Source: Lepiota brunneoincarnata
Taxonomy: Eukaryota > Basidiomycota > Agaricomycetes > Agaricales > Agaricaceae
NCBI GenBank assembly: GCA_023014365.1
Contig: JAEBUN010000010.1
Coordinates: 1 to 64,000 of the forward strand
Direction: 5' to 3'
DNA length: 64,000 nucleotides
Shown here: piece after piece, positions 47,655 to 59,027 of the stretch
How positions within the stretch are numbered: position 1 is the stretch's first letter
How the letters are laid out: each line of letters starts with the position of its first letter
Position numbers and translations under genes: made by a program
The notes under the pieces: generated by a model
What the model was told of the DNA's origin: nothing
Databases searched by the model: none
What the model saw: the letters and a program-made list of their open reading frames with translations, nothing else

Positions 47655-48047
47655 GTTGCTGAGCGTCCTCTCACTGTTTTTATTCGATATTTCAGAGCCA
47701 GTGCACTCTAAATATTCGACCAGAACTTCTACAGGCACCGAGAACGCCTCGCCATCGTGCAGCTTGGATCCGGATGTGAAAGTCATTGAATCAGGGACAG
47801 TAGATCTTGCTAGGATCATCCAGACGGTGGGCTTCGGACTGTGTCGACTCGTGACAGGAATAATGGCCGGTAGATATGGTATAATGCTATCTCGCTCGTG
47901 TATCTATTCGTGAAGGTCGATATGGTTGTCACTGACACCAGGCGCCGTTAGTGTTATCGTGCCAATGACCTTTGCTGCCGCAGGAGCAACGTTTGCGTGG
48001 CCATACGCCGGGACCAAAGGCTCCTTGGTAGCCATTTCTGTAACCTA
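47655..48047 (+). pseudogene. fragment of an MFS transporter (monocarboxylate-transporter-like)
   Basis: A reading ending FGLCRLVTGIMAGRY, then a regular intron (47879-47941, GTATAA..CACCAG), then GAVSVIVPMTFAAAGATFAW and PYAGTKGSLVAIS resembles transmembrane segments 7-8 of fungal monocarboxylate-permease-like MFS proteins. It stops at TAA (48045), and the first six and last four membrane segments are absent in both flanks. The splice signals are still intact, so the loss seems recent. Alternatively the terminal part of a gene truncated by a rearrangement. Confidence 0.5.
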
Positions 48048-48383
48048 AGGGTAAGACCCGGGCTCCGATTAACTTCAACGCGTGACCAGAGACATGTCAT
48101 TCTGTAAATTTTGTCTATGCAAGTATGAGTTATCAAATTCCCAACTTGACGGAATACGGGATTTATCACGAAAGTCGTATTCACACTTTGATGCTATAAT
48201 GAGAAGCGTTTGAGGGGAGCGTTTGAGTAGGTTCGGTTCCGGGAAGGTCCAGGAATGAGTCACTTTTCGTCGTGCGTTAATCTTGTCTTCAACCCAGGGC
48301 TAATTACAAGAATGATACATATACTAGTAACTCCAACAGGGAGGGGTGGCAACAGCCCCCTTGATAGGACCACATCGCGATAA
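48048..48383. other. intergenic, nothing recognised
   Basis: Short spacer before the end of the minus-strand F-box gene; no gene seen. Confidence 0.4.
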
Positions 48384-49993
48384 TCACAGGAGATCCTCGC
48401 GATATTTTCCATTGATAAAACCAACGCGGGGCATGCTTCGCAAGACTGTTTTACTGACTAATTTTACTTGGTAATCGAACAAACCACGAGACCCTGATCG
48501 CTTCAGATGAAACGTATTAACAGGCCAATCAGCCAGAACAAGTCCTTCCATTTCCTGAGCAAGGGAGTTCGCCTGGTGTTCCCAAACGGGGATCACTCGA
48601 GTCCAGTCGTCCAGCGATGGCAAACTCAATGGTTGCGCCGGCGGTCCGATCCCTTGGTATGTAAGTTTGAGCACATTAAGCCCGGGAAGCTTCGTGGCAA
48701 GGGTTTGGAATGTGGACGAAGTGAGCCTCTGCACCGAAATATCCAACTGCTTGAGGGTGGGCGAAGCCAGGTCATTCACCAGTGAATTGAAATTTTCGGA
48801 ATTGAACGATAATCCATCGAGCGAAAGTGATGTAAGGGTTGTCTTGTGTCTGCTAATATAAGCTGTGAAGTTTCCAAAGTGATCAGATTGTGGGAAACCC
48901 CAGAGCGAGAAGCTCAGGCTTGTAATGTGTGGCAATGTGATAGTGAAGGGTGCTTGGTTGAAGGGGGGGTCTGGATACGGCCCTAAACCCATGATGGGAC
49001 GCGGCCTATTATGAGCTCCCCAGGTAAAATGTATGAGTGAGTCGAGGTGTTGCGAAAGAAAATGATGGAGCGCTGGATTGTGGGAAGGCACAGTCGGTAT
49101 GGATTCGTGAGTTTCGAACTGTCGTAAGCGGGGAAGATGACCGATTTCCCCGTAGATCATGGCAAGGCTTGTAGAGTAGCACGATCTCAAAATTAATGCT
49201 CTGAGCGTCCCTGAATGTCGCTTGATGAAAGGCACGAGAATTGCCTGGGCCAGAGGCGCCTCGGCTACAGCGAATGTAACCAATTCAATCCTCAGACTTT
49301 CGAGGCTTTCCAGATGGAGGGAGAGAACGGGCAACATCTTCCAGCCGCGGATGTCTCCTTTGAGAGCCAGATGGCACAGGTTGCGACTGAACATGCCCCA
49401 AGCCGAGGAAAGAAGGGTAAGAGAAGTTTTGTCTGGCTCAACAGACGTTATGCCACGGCATTCGATCGTCAGGTCGGTCAAGTGGTCCAGAGCACCGATG
49501 AATCTACGGATGCGATGCACTATCTCAAGCTGTCGCACTTGAGCCTGGCCTTCGTTCAAACTCCTGAGAAAGTATCGTTTAACCTCGGTTATGAGCCGTT
49601 CGGTGGGTGGCGATGGTTCACAGTCATGACTGAGCGCCAAGGAGTCTGGGGTCAAAAGGTTGAATCGGACTGGTTCAACTACCAATGACCGGACGTATCT
49701 AGACGACTCAGGAAACTCAACCCTAACGAAACACGGATGAGAGATGGGTTATTAGTTCAAGACTACAGGCTGGCTCACGACATAAGATAGCACTGTTCGG
49801 CTCCCGAGCTACGTGGGCCAAAGACCTCCCGGATTGAAATTTCGTGGTATCGTAGCTTCATGGCGATGTGGAAGAAAGCCCTGTTGACCGAGTACATTGC
49901 TTTGAGTTGCTCGTCTGTCAGGAACTGGGAAATGTATCCCCATATATCGAATGGGAGCTCTAGAGTAGCTGGAATATGGTCTGGGAGGCGCAT
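48384..49993 (-). CDS. F-box domain protein with LRR-like C-terminal region (second)
   Basis: Two exons: 49782-49993 and 48384-49722 (1551 nt, 516 aa, intact). Residues ~12-52 are a classical F-box (LELPFDIWGYISQFLTDEQL, then YSVNRAFFHIAMKLRYHEIS). The rest is Leu-rich with recurring hydrophobic strands typical of the LRR-like tails of basidiomycete F-box proteins (for example HITSLSFSLWGF, TTLTSLSLDGLSF, LKQLDISVQRL). Probable SCF substrate receptor; target unknown. Same architecture as 3181-4999, but the two are strongly diverged. Confidence 0.85.
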
Positions 49994-50173
49994 TGGGGGT
50001 GCAAGTTGAATGGTTGAACGTTTGAACGTCGAGGGGAAATGAATGACGGGCGACGAGCGCTAAAAGGCTGTATTCCAATCTGATGAGTACGCAGTACATA
50101 AGCATTAGTAGTCATTAATTATTCATGGCGCTTGTCTTGGTCTGATTTAGAAATCACTAATATTACAAGCTAT

Positions 50174-52211
50174 TCATGCAGCGGCAGGCATCTCAGATAC
50201 AATAATATCAGGGTAAACCACAGTCTCTCCAACCTGAACCGGATGATTTTCGCCAGGGGGAAGACTCAAAGTACGAGCTTCCAACTTGACATTGAGCGAT
50301 GCCAAAGTAACACTTTCCTCCTCCTGTAAATTATAAATCAAACTCCAGTAAAAAGGAAAGAGAAGAACAACATACGGTAACGATCTTGTAGCACAATTTT
50401 TTGTCCTTGAGGTAGGGAATGACGTCATCGGAATTAAAACTCTGAACTCCTTCAGCGATGATATAGTTTAGATGAACGAAACCCTCCTGGACAAGGTCCG
50501 CGTTGGCGCTACAGTTAACGCAGGTGTCTGGCATACTACCACGGAAAGCGTCAACGGATCCCACGTAACTCTCCTCAGAATCGTAATCCCCGTCGGTGTT
50601 GGCAAAGTAGAACGTAATGGAGAAACTGTCCTTCAACTCGAATTTTTTAAAGCTGACATGGATAGCCCAGTCCACCATCTTCATCTCTTCGGAATGTTCC
50701 TCGGTGACGCCTTGGAAGGACGAGAGCAGGTCCAGGGCGGAGTTGCTAGGCATCCCGGCTCCTTGTGGTTCCGTAGCGTCTGTCGACGAGGTCGTCGATA
50801 GCATCGCGGATAAGCTGAGGACTCCCTCCGGCGACTCTGTCGAAATCGGGGTAGGAGTACCCCAGTTGGGTAGTGTCGGTGAGACCAGCAGAGGTCCACG
50901 CAGTAGCTGATGTTCGGTAAAATGGCTCCAGGGCTAGATAGGGGTGAATTAATCAGTACATGATATATAAATGTTATGGCGAGCGTACGAGTATCTTTGT
51001 TCACCCGGGCGTCCGCTTGAATAGCTATGGTTTGATCCAGGTTTACTCCTGGAGTAGTCCAGACACCAGGGTTCATAGCTGCCCAGAGCGACAGCAGACG
51101 ATCAACGTTGGCATGATGCAACCAGAAGATGGGGTCAAACGCTACCACAAACACGTCATGTCGGGTTTATGCTCGAGGTGCGAAAACGCTCACCAGCGAA
51201 GAATGGATGCACCATATGTCCACGGGTTGCTCCGAGTCCAACGACGACATGGATCGTGTCATGAACCGCTTCCAAACTATTTGCATGCGCTTCATCGCCA
51301 ATGCCGTGGTTGCTGAACAGCTCCCAGGTATTACTCTCCTTCAGCATCTTGTAGGTATCGTCACGAATTTCTCTCCTCCTCAGATTCAAGGCTCTGCAAG
51401 GCGGACGTGGTTATCAAGGTGGTTCGCTATCTGCTCACAAGGAGTGCACAACTTGCCGTATCAAATTCGTTTTGCTCTCCCTCCTAGAAGCGTCAGGGCA
51501 TCGAACAGTGGTACGCCAAGTATTGAAACCGGCGTAAGGTCGGAAAGAAGAATCAATTGGATGGAAAGTGTATCGGAGGATGGGGTTCTTCACAGATATG
51601 TTCCTGCCATTGTAATCCACGATTGAGACTTCTTCATCCTGGATGACCTGCGATGGGGGGAGCGCCTGGAAGCCCCAGTCCCAATATGGCTGACGCAAGT
51701 CCTGAGCGGCTTGAAGCCATACAGCTTGGTCAACAGTGAATTTCTTCGCAATTTCAACTGCAGCCGCTTGGAGAATTTGCTGTATACGAAAAAAGTGTTA
51801 GTCTGAGTGCATTACAATGAGTCTACAATGAACCGGACTTCATAAATGGATACATAGGTCCTGTGCCAGGTAGGGAAAATAACCGCTCCGTGTACACAGT
51901 ACCCCGCTTGAGGAGGGTTCAGCTGTGGGCGGGGTTTCGCCCATTCGGTGAAAGGTAACCCATGAATACCAGCAAGTTGGAAGAAAGAATCATAAGCGCT
52001 TTGATCTCTATCCTGAATCGCCTCTAAGTTCACGAACGACGAGAAGTGTCAAGACCATGTTAGGACCAATGAGGTCTAAGCTGACGGTGACCGACTCACG
52101 GAGAGCACGGACGTAGAGAGTGAAGAATTTCTCGTCCGCTACAAAGTCGACGATATCGAGTCGGTTCTTGGCAGCACCTGGGACTCCAGTTGTAGTGAGG
52201 AGTGAGGACAT
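50174..52211 (-). CDS. tyrosinase (type-3 copper monooxygenase / catechol oxidase)
   Basis: Oxidises monophenols and diphenols to quinones, used for melanin and phenolic metabolism. Seven exons: 52100-52211, 51839-52023, 51439-51779, 51194-51393, 50989-51141, 50376-50933, 50174-50323. The copper-A histidines are seen in [14 protein letters not shown] and PTWHRTY; copper-B in [12 protein letters not shown] and [18 protein letters not shown]. The conserved PYWDWGF and [10 protein letters not shown] follow the family order. The C-terminal domain ([18 protein letters not shown]) that shields the active site in the proenzyme is present. No signal peptide, so cytosolic. One surplus base near 50770 separates the two parts (1699 nt); ~565 aa after removal, the usual length. 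Confidence 0.92.
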
Positions 52212-52266
52212 CGCGGTTTAGAGGCTTGTTAGTTCCGGGGAGGTGAGAAGGGGACTCAGACGCAGG

Positions 52267-52274
52267 TATTTAAG
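52267..52274 (-). promoter_or_regulatory. TATA-like element upstream of tyrosinase
   Basis: CTTAAATA on the minus strand, 56 bases before the start codon at 52211; position and sequence fit a core promoter element. Confidence 0.4.
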
Positions 52275-53148
52275 TGCGCATACGGTAGGGCGCTTTTTGG
52301 TGATCGCGCCGATAATCGGATTGCGAAGAGGGGACGAAGCTTCGTACGCAGACCCCAGATCTGGGGTTTTCCAATCCATTCTTCGGTTGTCAATTGACCC
52401 TAGCTTATTCTCGGCATAGGGGGTACACGGCTGGGGTCATTTGATATCCAATGGCCCCGTCATCAAGTGTCAGGCGCGTTGAGACGCCTCGATTTGTCAC
52501 TTGAGCCAATAATTTCCACGGGACCTGAAGGGCGATGTCTCTAATGTGAGAGCCGACGTCCGCGGGAGAGGGGTCCACGTAAGATGCAGTTTGTTTCTTG
52601 GTGGCTTGGCACCGCCCAACTCTTTCCTTTATACCATTCCACAAGGTCCGTCGTCAGCAGTGCGCAGTATATGGGGACATACTCACGGAGCTATTAATCA
52701 TCGATCTCATTTATCAAATTACCCCAGCCACTCAGGTTCTCTCTCCCCTCTTCGCAGGTGGCATTAAGCCTCTTCAAACACGCAGTTCGATATAGTACTC
52801 GGTAATCTAAAAGTAGACAAGAGGATTTCGGGAAAGAAAGAGGCCTGCGAGATCAGGACACTGGATCCTTCAAGCAGTAAGTATATTACTGTGGGGACGG
52901 TGCTTAGACGTAAATGGAACAGGTGTCCTTCGGCGATGAGAAGGATAACAAAAATAACTTCGGGGCCAAGAGGACGGGCGTCGATAGCTGACCGTAAAAC
53001 CGTAACAAAAAGTATACGTGAGGGCGGTTTTGCGGGGTTTAAGAGCCAGCTACACACACGGCTTCGTGGGCGCATCCGTTCTCTAATAACCATCAAGGGA
53101 CATGAGAGGGCGTCCTCGGACCCTGGAGAAGGAACCGAACGCAGTACA
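52275..53148. other. intergenic, nothing recognised
   Basis: Short frames without motifs between the tyrosinase promoter and the PIG-X-like gene end. Confidence 0.4.
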
Positions 53149-53911
53149 TTAATCCCTTTTACGCATGTTCCCGGTTTTGGAACTCAATCGCGCAGAAGTT
53201 CGAACGGCAGCGGCCGCAACCCAGAAGAATGATAGGAGAATAACAAGGGCCGTGCCAGACTGTACCAGGCGCAGATCCCCCTGATGACCGATGGGTATAC
53301 GGACGACATCGACTCGATCGTTGGGGTTCGAATACGAAATGCTAAAGAACCCCGTCTTGGGTTCAAAGTCGATTTCACGCAGCTGGGATTGGGAAAAGTA
53401 TTTCGGCAGCAGTGACTCTTCCTGGCTCTGAACTGACACTGTAGCGTCTTGGGGGAAGGATGAGTAGGTGCGCTAGGGGATGAGAGTGAAGATGCAGACC
53501 AGCTGGGCAAGATATAAAAGCATTTGGCCGAGCAACTTCTACGGCGTAGTAGTTTCCCCCGTCCTTATTCACTACGGTGGCGGGTAGTGGTACTCCATAG
53601 CGGGCATGAAGGGGGACCTGTACGTCTAGTCGCGAGGGCGCCTCACGTAGAGAAGTGGTGACTAAAACTGTAGTTTGCGAGTTCTCTACGGCATGGACAG
53701 GCTTTTCAAGATCCACAGGACCCCACTTCAGGAAGGTATAGGAGTGCTGTCGTTGCGCGAGTTCGTAGGGGTCAACAAAAAGAGAGGGAGCTAGTTGGTA
53801 CAGGAGATGGAAGGAGCAGTTTGATGAAGTGGGGGGTGGATCGAGCGAAACTTTCGAGATGGGATGGAACGAATTCGGGTTCTCGATGGATGCAGTGAGC
53901 GTCGTCATCAC
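53149..53911 (-). CDS. PBN1: PIG-X / Pbn1-like subunit of GPI mannosyltransferase I
   Basis: Probable ER-membrane partner that stabilises the catalytic PIG-M/Gpi14 subunit in GPI-anchor synthesis. Single exon, 763 nt. The luminal domain shows FHLLYQLAPSLFVDPYELAQ, then DLEKPVHAVEN and VPLHARYGVPLP, the hallmark blocks of the PIG-X family; the C-terminus has one membrane span (LVQSGTALVILLSFFWVAAA) and a short basic tail, as expected. The luminal part and the span are in different frames; removing one base from the five-C run at 53451-53455 (plus-strand G run) joins them into ~253 aa. The symbol is assigned by family only. Confidence 0.75.
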
Positions 53912-53983
53912 GAGTCCTCAAATCAAAAGCAGACGTCACAAATATTGTTTGTTCCCGCGTGCTATGCCAAACTATGATCGATT

Positions 53984-55283
53984 TTAATTATGCCCATCAG
54001 TCTCCTCAGGGTGAACAACCAGCTTAGTCCCGGAAACTTGGTTTTGCTCCAATCTCCTCAGGCCTTCGGCGATTCCATTCAAACCTCCAGAGATGATCTC
54101 CACTGGACTAGCCTAAAAAACAATAACCTATTAATTTTCTGCACAGGTTACGGCCCCTGGGCCCTGCGAGAGGCACTGACCTTGATTGTCCCATCCGCCA
54201 ACCACCCCTCTAGTCTATCATACAGAGCAATGAGTGGCTTAACGTTATGAGGTAGTTGGCGTAGTGCAAGGGCGGCGGCAACACTCTTGTCTGATGGTGG
54301 AGTGATAGTAGGAGGGAGGACCAAGATTAAGGTGCCGTCTGACTCGAGAATGTCAAGGCCGATTTGTTGGGTTTCTGGGAGCGAGACAGAGTCGTAGACG
54401 TATCTGATAGACTCCGATGTAATCTTGCTAATCTCCGACTTGAGAGAAGGGCCAGGAAGATTGCGATCGAGAACGTCCGTCGCTCCCAGGGATTTGAGAA
54501 TGTCTGTGTGTTTGAGGGAGGCGGTGGTGATGATTGGCGAGAATCCAGAAAGTTTGGCGAGCTGAAGCACTACAAATCTGTTGGTTTAATTCTGGAAAAC
54601 AATGCGAGGTAAAGCATAGGCGAACCGAATTGACCGACGGACGTCGCTCCTCCGAGTAAGACCAAGGGCACGCCATTATACTGTCCTCGCGCAGATGGCT
54701 CGACAGGGTTGTCAAGGCCAGCGCCATTTGGGATAGCGGTATAGAGCCCAGAGTACGCGCAGGTGAGTGCCACGGGCAAAGTTGCAGCCTGATCATAAGT
54801 AATATTCGGGGGGATCTTCAAGGTCGGATGGCGTTATAATCTCGTTTTTTTTCGAAATGTAGTGGATAACAACATACCCTGGCCAGGTGGTATTCGTCTG
54901 CCAACGTGTATTCCTGAAAAGATGCGAACTCGTTCCCAAACTGTCCCTGGCAGACGCTAGCTCGGATGTTATTAGTGTAGGATCTCCCTATGGTCCACCA
55001 AGGTTACCTACACTCTATCACCCTTCTTAAACTTGGTAACCCCTTCCCCAAGTTCGACGACCTCGCCCGCAATGTCGGTTCCTACGATGGCGGGGAAGGA
55101 TTCAACAAATCCAAATCCACTGTGTTTCTGGATTTTCCAGTCGACGGGATTGAGTGCCGTCGACTTGATCTTGATGAGGAGTTGTCCCTCACCCGGAGTG
55201 GGTACTGTGTTCGTTCCAAGGCCGAGATTTCCTTGTGCAGACTCGAGAAATAAAGCCTTTTGTTGCTGAGGGAGGGTGTTCAT
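53984..55283 (-). CDS. MDR-family dehydrogenase / enoyl-reductase-like protein (copy 1)
   Basis: Medium-chain dehydrogenase/reductase without catalytic-zinc ligands, resembling fungal trans-enoyl-reductase or quinone-reductase-like proteins; probable NADPH-dependent. Five exons: 55012-55283, 54878-54956, 54626-54815, 54181-54569, 53984-54112 (1059 nt, 352 aa, intact). N-terminal GroES-like domain: STALNPVDWKIQKHSGF, VGTDIAGEVVELGEGV, FKKGDRV. Rossmann part: LVLLGGATSVGQFG, ASLKHTDILKSLGATDVLD. The C-terminus ends LVVHPEETDGHN. The last intron has a normal GT donor (AAG|GTCAGT), in contrast to copy 2. Tandem with 56122-57395. Substrate unknown. Confidence 0.9.
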
Positions 55284-55328
55284 GATGATTAGTATGCTGA
55301 ATTGTGCTATAGGAAGTAGATGCGCCTT

Positions 55329-55336
55329 AATATATA
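55329..55336 (-). promoter_or_regulatory. TATA element of dehydrogenase copy 1
   Basis: TATATATT on the minus strand, about 46 bases before the start at 55283. Copy 2 has the same word at the same distance. Confidence 0.55.
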
Positions 55337-55909
55337 GGGACGCGTACTCAGAGGTTTTGCCGGATTCGATGTGTTCGGGGTTCCATCGCCAACGGAAGCA
55401 CAAGTTGCACAACAATCCACTCAGGATGGTGCGATTGGTTTGTCATGGCCGCACGTCATACGATACCTTAATCGCTCATGGCGGTGGCTGCTGAGGCAGC
55501 ACTTCAGAATCAGAATACTATAGCCGAGATAGCCGGTGGTCTGCGGTCGAGCTATGGCAGAGAGGTTACCTTAAAAGGCTTGGATGGTCTCATGGTCCAC
55601 ATCATGTAAAAGTGTCCTCTCGTCTATATGACGATAATACTGAAGGTCAAACTTGTCATCACTTTCCGGTTCCCCCGCACTTGCTTCCCTTATAATTCTT
55701 TAACAATTCGTAGTTATATATATACTTAGAATAGCTTTAATACCTATAGAGGGAATCAGAGTAGCCGGTCAAGAGTTCGGTGTCGACGTTGATTTTGGGT
55801 CCCACACCGAGGTCGGCTTTCAAATTTCATCGTTGTACCCACTTTTTTTTAGCCCGTACAATCGCTCCGAAAATCCAATCTGGACTCTTGTTCAGAACCC
55901 ATGTGATTG
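55337..55909. other. intergenic between tandem dehydrogenases
   Basis: No gene seen; upstream region of copy 1. Confidence 0.4.
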
Positions 55910-55992
55910 AAATGTCAAGGTCGGTTTGCCAGGTTTTCGGGAGCGAGACAGAGTCGTAGACGCATTCGATAGCCTCAGATGTAATCTTGCTG
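55910..55992 (-). pseudogene. relic of a third dehydrogenase copy
   Basis: About 80 bases (GGGAGCGAGACAGAGTCGTA core at ~55939) match 54352-54430 inside exon 4 of copy 1 and 56490-56565 of copy 2, in the same orientation. Flanking exon sequence is missing, so this is a remnant of an additional tandem copy removed by deletion. Confidence 0.7.
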
Positions 55993-56121
55993 GATGAAAA
56001 GCGACTCCGGAACGGCTTGGGAGCTTGCTATGAAGAAGTTTGTTCTCGTGAGGTCAAGCTTGAAAGCCATACTTATTATCTTTGTCTCCTACTTAAACAC
56101 AGAATTCATGCATACGGAACC

Positions 56122-57395
56122 TCAGTTACGCCCGGTCGTGGTTTCTTCCGGGTGAACAACCAACTTCGCTCCAGAAACTTGGTTTTGCTCCAACTTTCTC
56201 AAACCTTCAACGATTCCATCCAAACCTCCGGAGAGCACCTGTGCTTGATTGGGCTAGTATGATTCGCAAACAGTTAGTTTATACGCGAACAATACGGATG
56301 CGGAGAATCCTTGCCTTGATCGTTCCATCTGCCAACCACTCCTCCAGTTTATCGTACAGAGCCGCGAGTGGCTTAACGTTATGAGGTAGTTGGCGTACTC
56401 CGAGAACAGCGACAACCTCCTTGTCAGGTGAAGGAGTGATGCTAGGAGGGAGGACCATTATTAAGGTACCATCCGAGTCGAGAACGTCAAGACCGGTTTG
56501 CTGCGTGTCGGGGAGCGAGACGGTATCGTAAACATATTTGATAGGCTCCGAAGTAATCTTGCTAATTTCCGACTTGAGAGATGCGCCGGACAGGTTACGG
56601 TCAAGAACATTTGTGGCTCCCAGGGATTTGAGAAGGTCAGTATGTTTGAGGGAGGCGGTGGTGATGATTGGCGAGAAGCCGGAAAGCCTCGCAAGCTGAA
56701 GAACTGTAAAGTTGTTTGAATTTGCAGGAGAGCGTGAGAGATGCGAATTGAACGAACCAAATTGGCCGACGGACGTCGCCCCTCCGAGTAAAACAAGGGG
56801 TACGCCATTGTATTGACCCCTTGCAGATGGATCCACGGGATTAGCAAGGCCAGCGCCATGGGGCTTAACATTGTAGAGCCCTATGTACGCGCATGTAAGT
56901 GCAACGGGTAAAGTTGCAGCGTGATCGTAAGTGATGTTTGGAGGAATCTTTGCCAAAAGGTATCAATATATATTCGAGAACTTAGTGGATGTAGTATACC
57001 CTGGCCAGATGGATTTTCGTCGGCCAAAGTGTATTCTTGGAAGGACGCGAAATGGTTCTTATACTGCCCCTGGCAAACGCTGGGTTGGGAGTCAGCGCAG
57101 GTCTGCGTGCGGCCCGCCAAGGTGCTTACACCCTGTCGCCCTTCTTGAACTTGGTAACACCCTCCCCAAGTTCAGCGACCTCGCCAGCGACGTCTGTTCC
57201 TAGGACGGCGGGGAAGCTTTCGACAAATGCACCATACTTCTGTATTTTCCAGTCGACGGGGTTAAGTGCCGTAGACTTGACACTGATGAGGAGTTGCCCT
57301 GCACCCGGAGTGGGCACCGTGTTCGTTCCTAGGACAAAATTGCCTCCCTTGGACTCGAGTAGCAAAGCTTTCTGTTGCTGGGGAAGAGTGCTCAT
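56122..57395 (-). CDS. MDR-family dehydrogenase / enoyl-reductase-like protein (copy 2)
   Basis: Tandem paralogue of copy 1 with the same five-exon layout: 57130-57395, 57000-57079, 56758-56947, 56315-56703, 56122-56253 (1057 nt). Motifs: STALNPVDWKIQKYGAF, LGTDVAGEVAELGEGV, FKKGDRV, LVLLGGATSVGQFG, LARLSGFSPIITTASLKHTD, and the C-terminal LVVHPEETTTGRN. Exon 2 contains one surplus base in the four-T run 57014-57017; removal gives ADEIHLAR in line with ADEYHLAR of copy 1 and a 351-aa product. The last intron begins with GC (AAG|GCAAGG). It diverges from uL4, 248 bases away. Confidence 0.88.
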
Positions 57396-57439
57396 AGTGA
57401 TATGTGGGAAGCTGTGTGGGTTCGGAGACAGACAAGGGT

Positions 57440-57447
57440 AATATATA
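57440..57447 (-). promoter_or_regulatory. TATA element of dehydrogenase copy 2
   Basis: TATATATT on the minus strand about 45 bases before the start at 57395, matching the position in copy 1. Confidence 0.55.
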
Positions 57448-57643
57448 GCTAACGCATAGATGCTTTGTCATGAGTCTTGAAAGCTCCTGCAGTGTGATCG
57501 ACGCAAGCAGAATGATCTTCTCAGGATGACGCAATAGAAATGTCATTAGACTATTACGTAATACTGTACAGTTACTCCGGCAAAAGCCTAAATGCTACAC
57601 AAGGCAGGACCAAAATTGTTGACGATAATCAAGACCTCAAGCA

Positions 57644-59027
57644 ATGGCGTCCCGCCCCACCGTCAACGTTCGCTCCTCCACCGGCGGTATGCCTCTGCTC
57701 GTCGTCAATGACAGCATTGATCTCATCCATTACCATAGAGGCCTCTTCCTCCCTCCCCCTTCCGGCAGTTTTGACTGCCCCCATCAGGCTCGATGTTGTC
57801 CAACAAGTGCACAGTGAGTTTGCATTCAATAGGACGCAGATGGGGGGGCTGACCATCCACTTACCCGGGTAGAGAGCATCGCTAAGAACAGAAGACAAGC
57901 TTATGCTGTGAGCGAAAAGGCCGGTCATCAGACCTCCGCCGAGTCCTGGGGTACCTGGTCGCGCGGTGGCCCGTATCCCCCGTGTCGGCGGTGGAGGAAC
58001 TCACCGTTCAGGACAGGTGAGTAGCAGGACTGAATATTGAGGATCAGAGAGGAGACTGTCGACTTCAGGCTGCTTTCGGTAACATGTGCCGTGGAGGACG
58101 CATGTTTGCACCTACCAAGACCTGGCGCAAGTGGCATGTCAAGGTCAACCAGAACCAGCGCCGCTTTGCTGTGGTATCTGCTCTCGCAGCTTCTGCTCTT
58201 CCTTCCCTCGTTCTCGCCCGTGGTCACCGCATCGAACAAATCGAGGAAGTCCCTCTGGTCGTTTCCTCTGTTGCCGAATCCTTCACCAAGACAAAAGAAG
58301 CCGTGGCTCTTCTCAAGGCCCTCAATGCTTATGCCGATATTGTGAAGGTTTCCAACTCTCGCAAACTCCGTGCTGGAAAGGGCAAACTCAGGAACCGCAG
58401 ACACCGTCAGCGCCGCGGTCCGCTTGTCGTCTACAACGAGGACAAGGGGATTGTCAAAGCCTTCCGCAACATCCCTGGTGTTGAGATTGTCAATGTCAGG
58501 AGGCTGAATCTTCTGCAACTTGCTCCTGGTGGTCATCTCGGACGCTTCGTCATTTGGACAGAAGGTGCCTTTGCTGCACTTGACCAAGTTTTCGGAACTT
58601 TCGACAAGGCTGCTCTTTACAAGAAGGATTACATGTAAGTATCTGTGTTAAATATTTCAAAATTGGCTTCATTCCTTTGCCATAGCCTCCCCACCTCCAA
58701 GATCTCCAACCCCGATGTCACTCGCCTCATCAATAGCGACGAAATTCAGTCCGTTGTCCGACCGGCTGGTCAAAAGGTCCAGAAGCGTCCTTGGACCCAA
58801 AAGAAAAACCCCTTGGTCAACAAGGCTGTCCTCTTCCGCCTCAATCCTTATGCCAAGACGCTGCGCAGGCATGAACTTCGTGAGTCAAATCTGCAGAGCC
58901 GCTCTTTCGGCTTTTTAATTCGATCATTCCAGTCAAGCAAGAGCGTCTGAAGAAGAAGGACGCCAAGAAGCCCAAGCAGCCCAAAGCTGCAGGAAAGGAG
59001 TTCCTCGGCAATCTCTTCGCCCCCTGA
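57644..59027 (+). CDS. RPL4: 60S ribosomal protein uL4
   Basis: Cytosolic large-subunit protein whose loop lines the peptide exit tunnel. Six exons: 57644-57686, 57739-57813, 57873-58016, 58069-58634, 58686-58879, 58933-59027 (1117 nt). Start [11 protein letters not shown]; conserved blocks [101 protein letters not shown], and a Lys-rich tail. The nearly universal core [14 protein letters not shown] is interrupted by one surplus C at 57954-57955. Because uL4 is essential and the rest is perfect, this must be a sequence error; corrected length is ~371 aa, normal for fungi. Confidence 0.96.
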
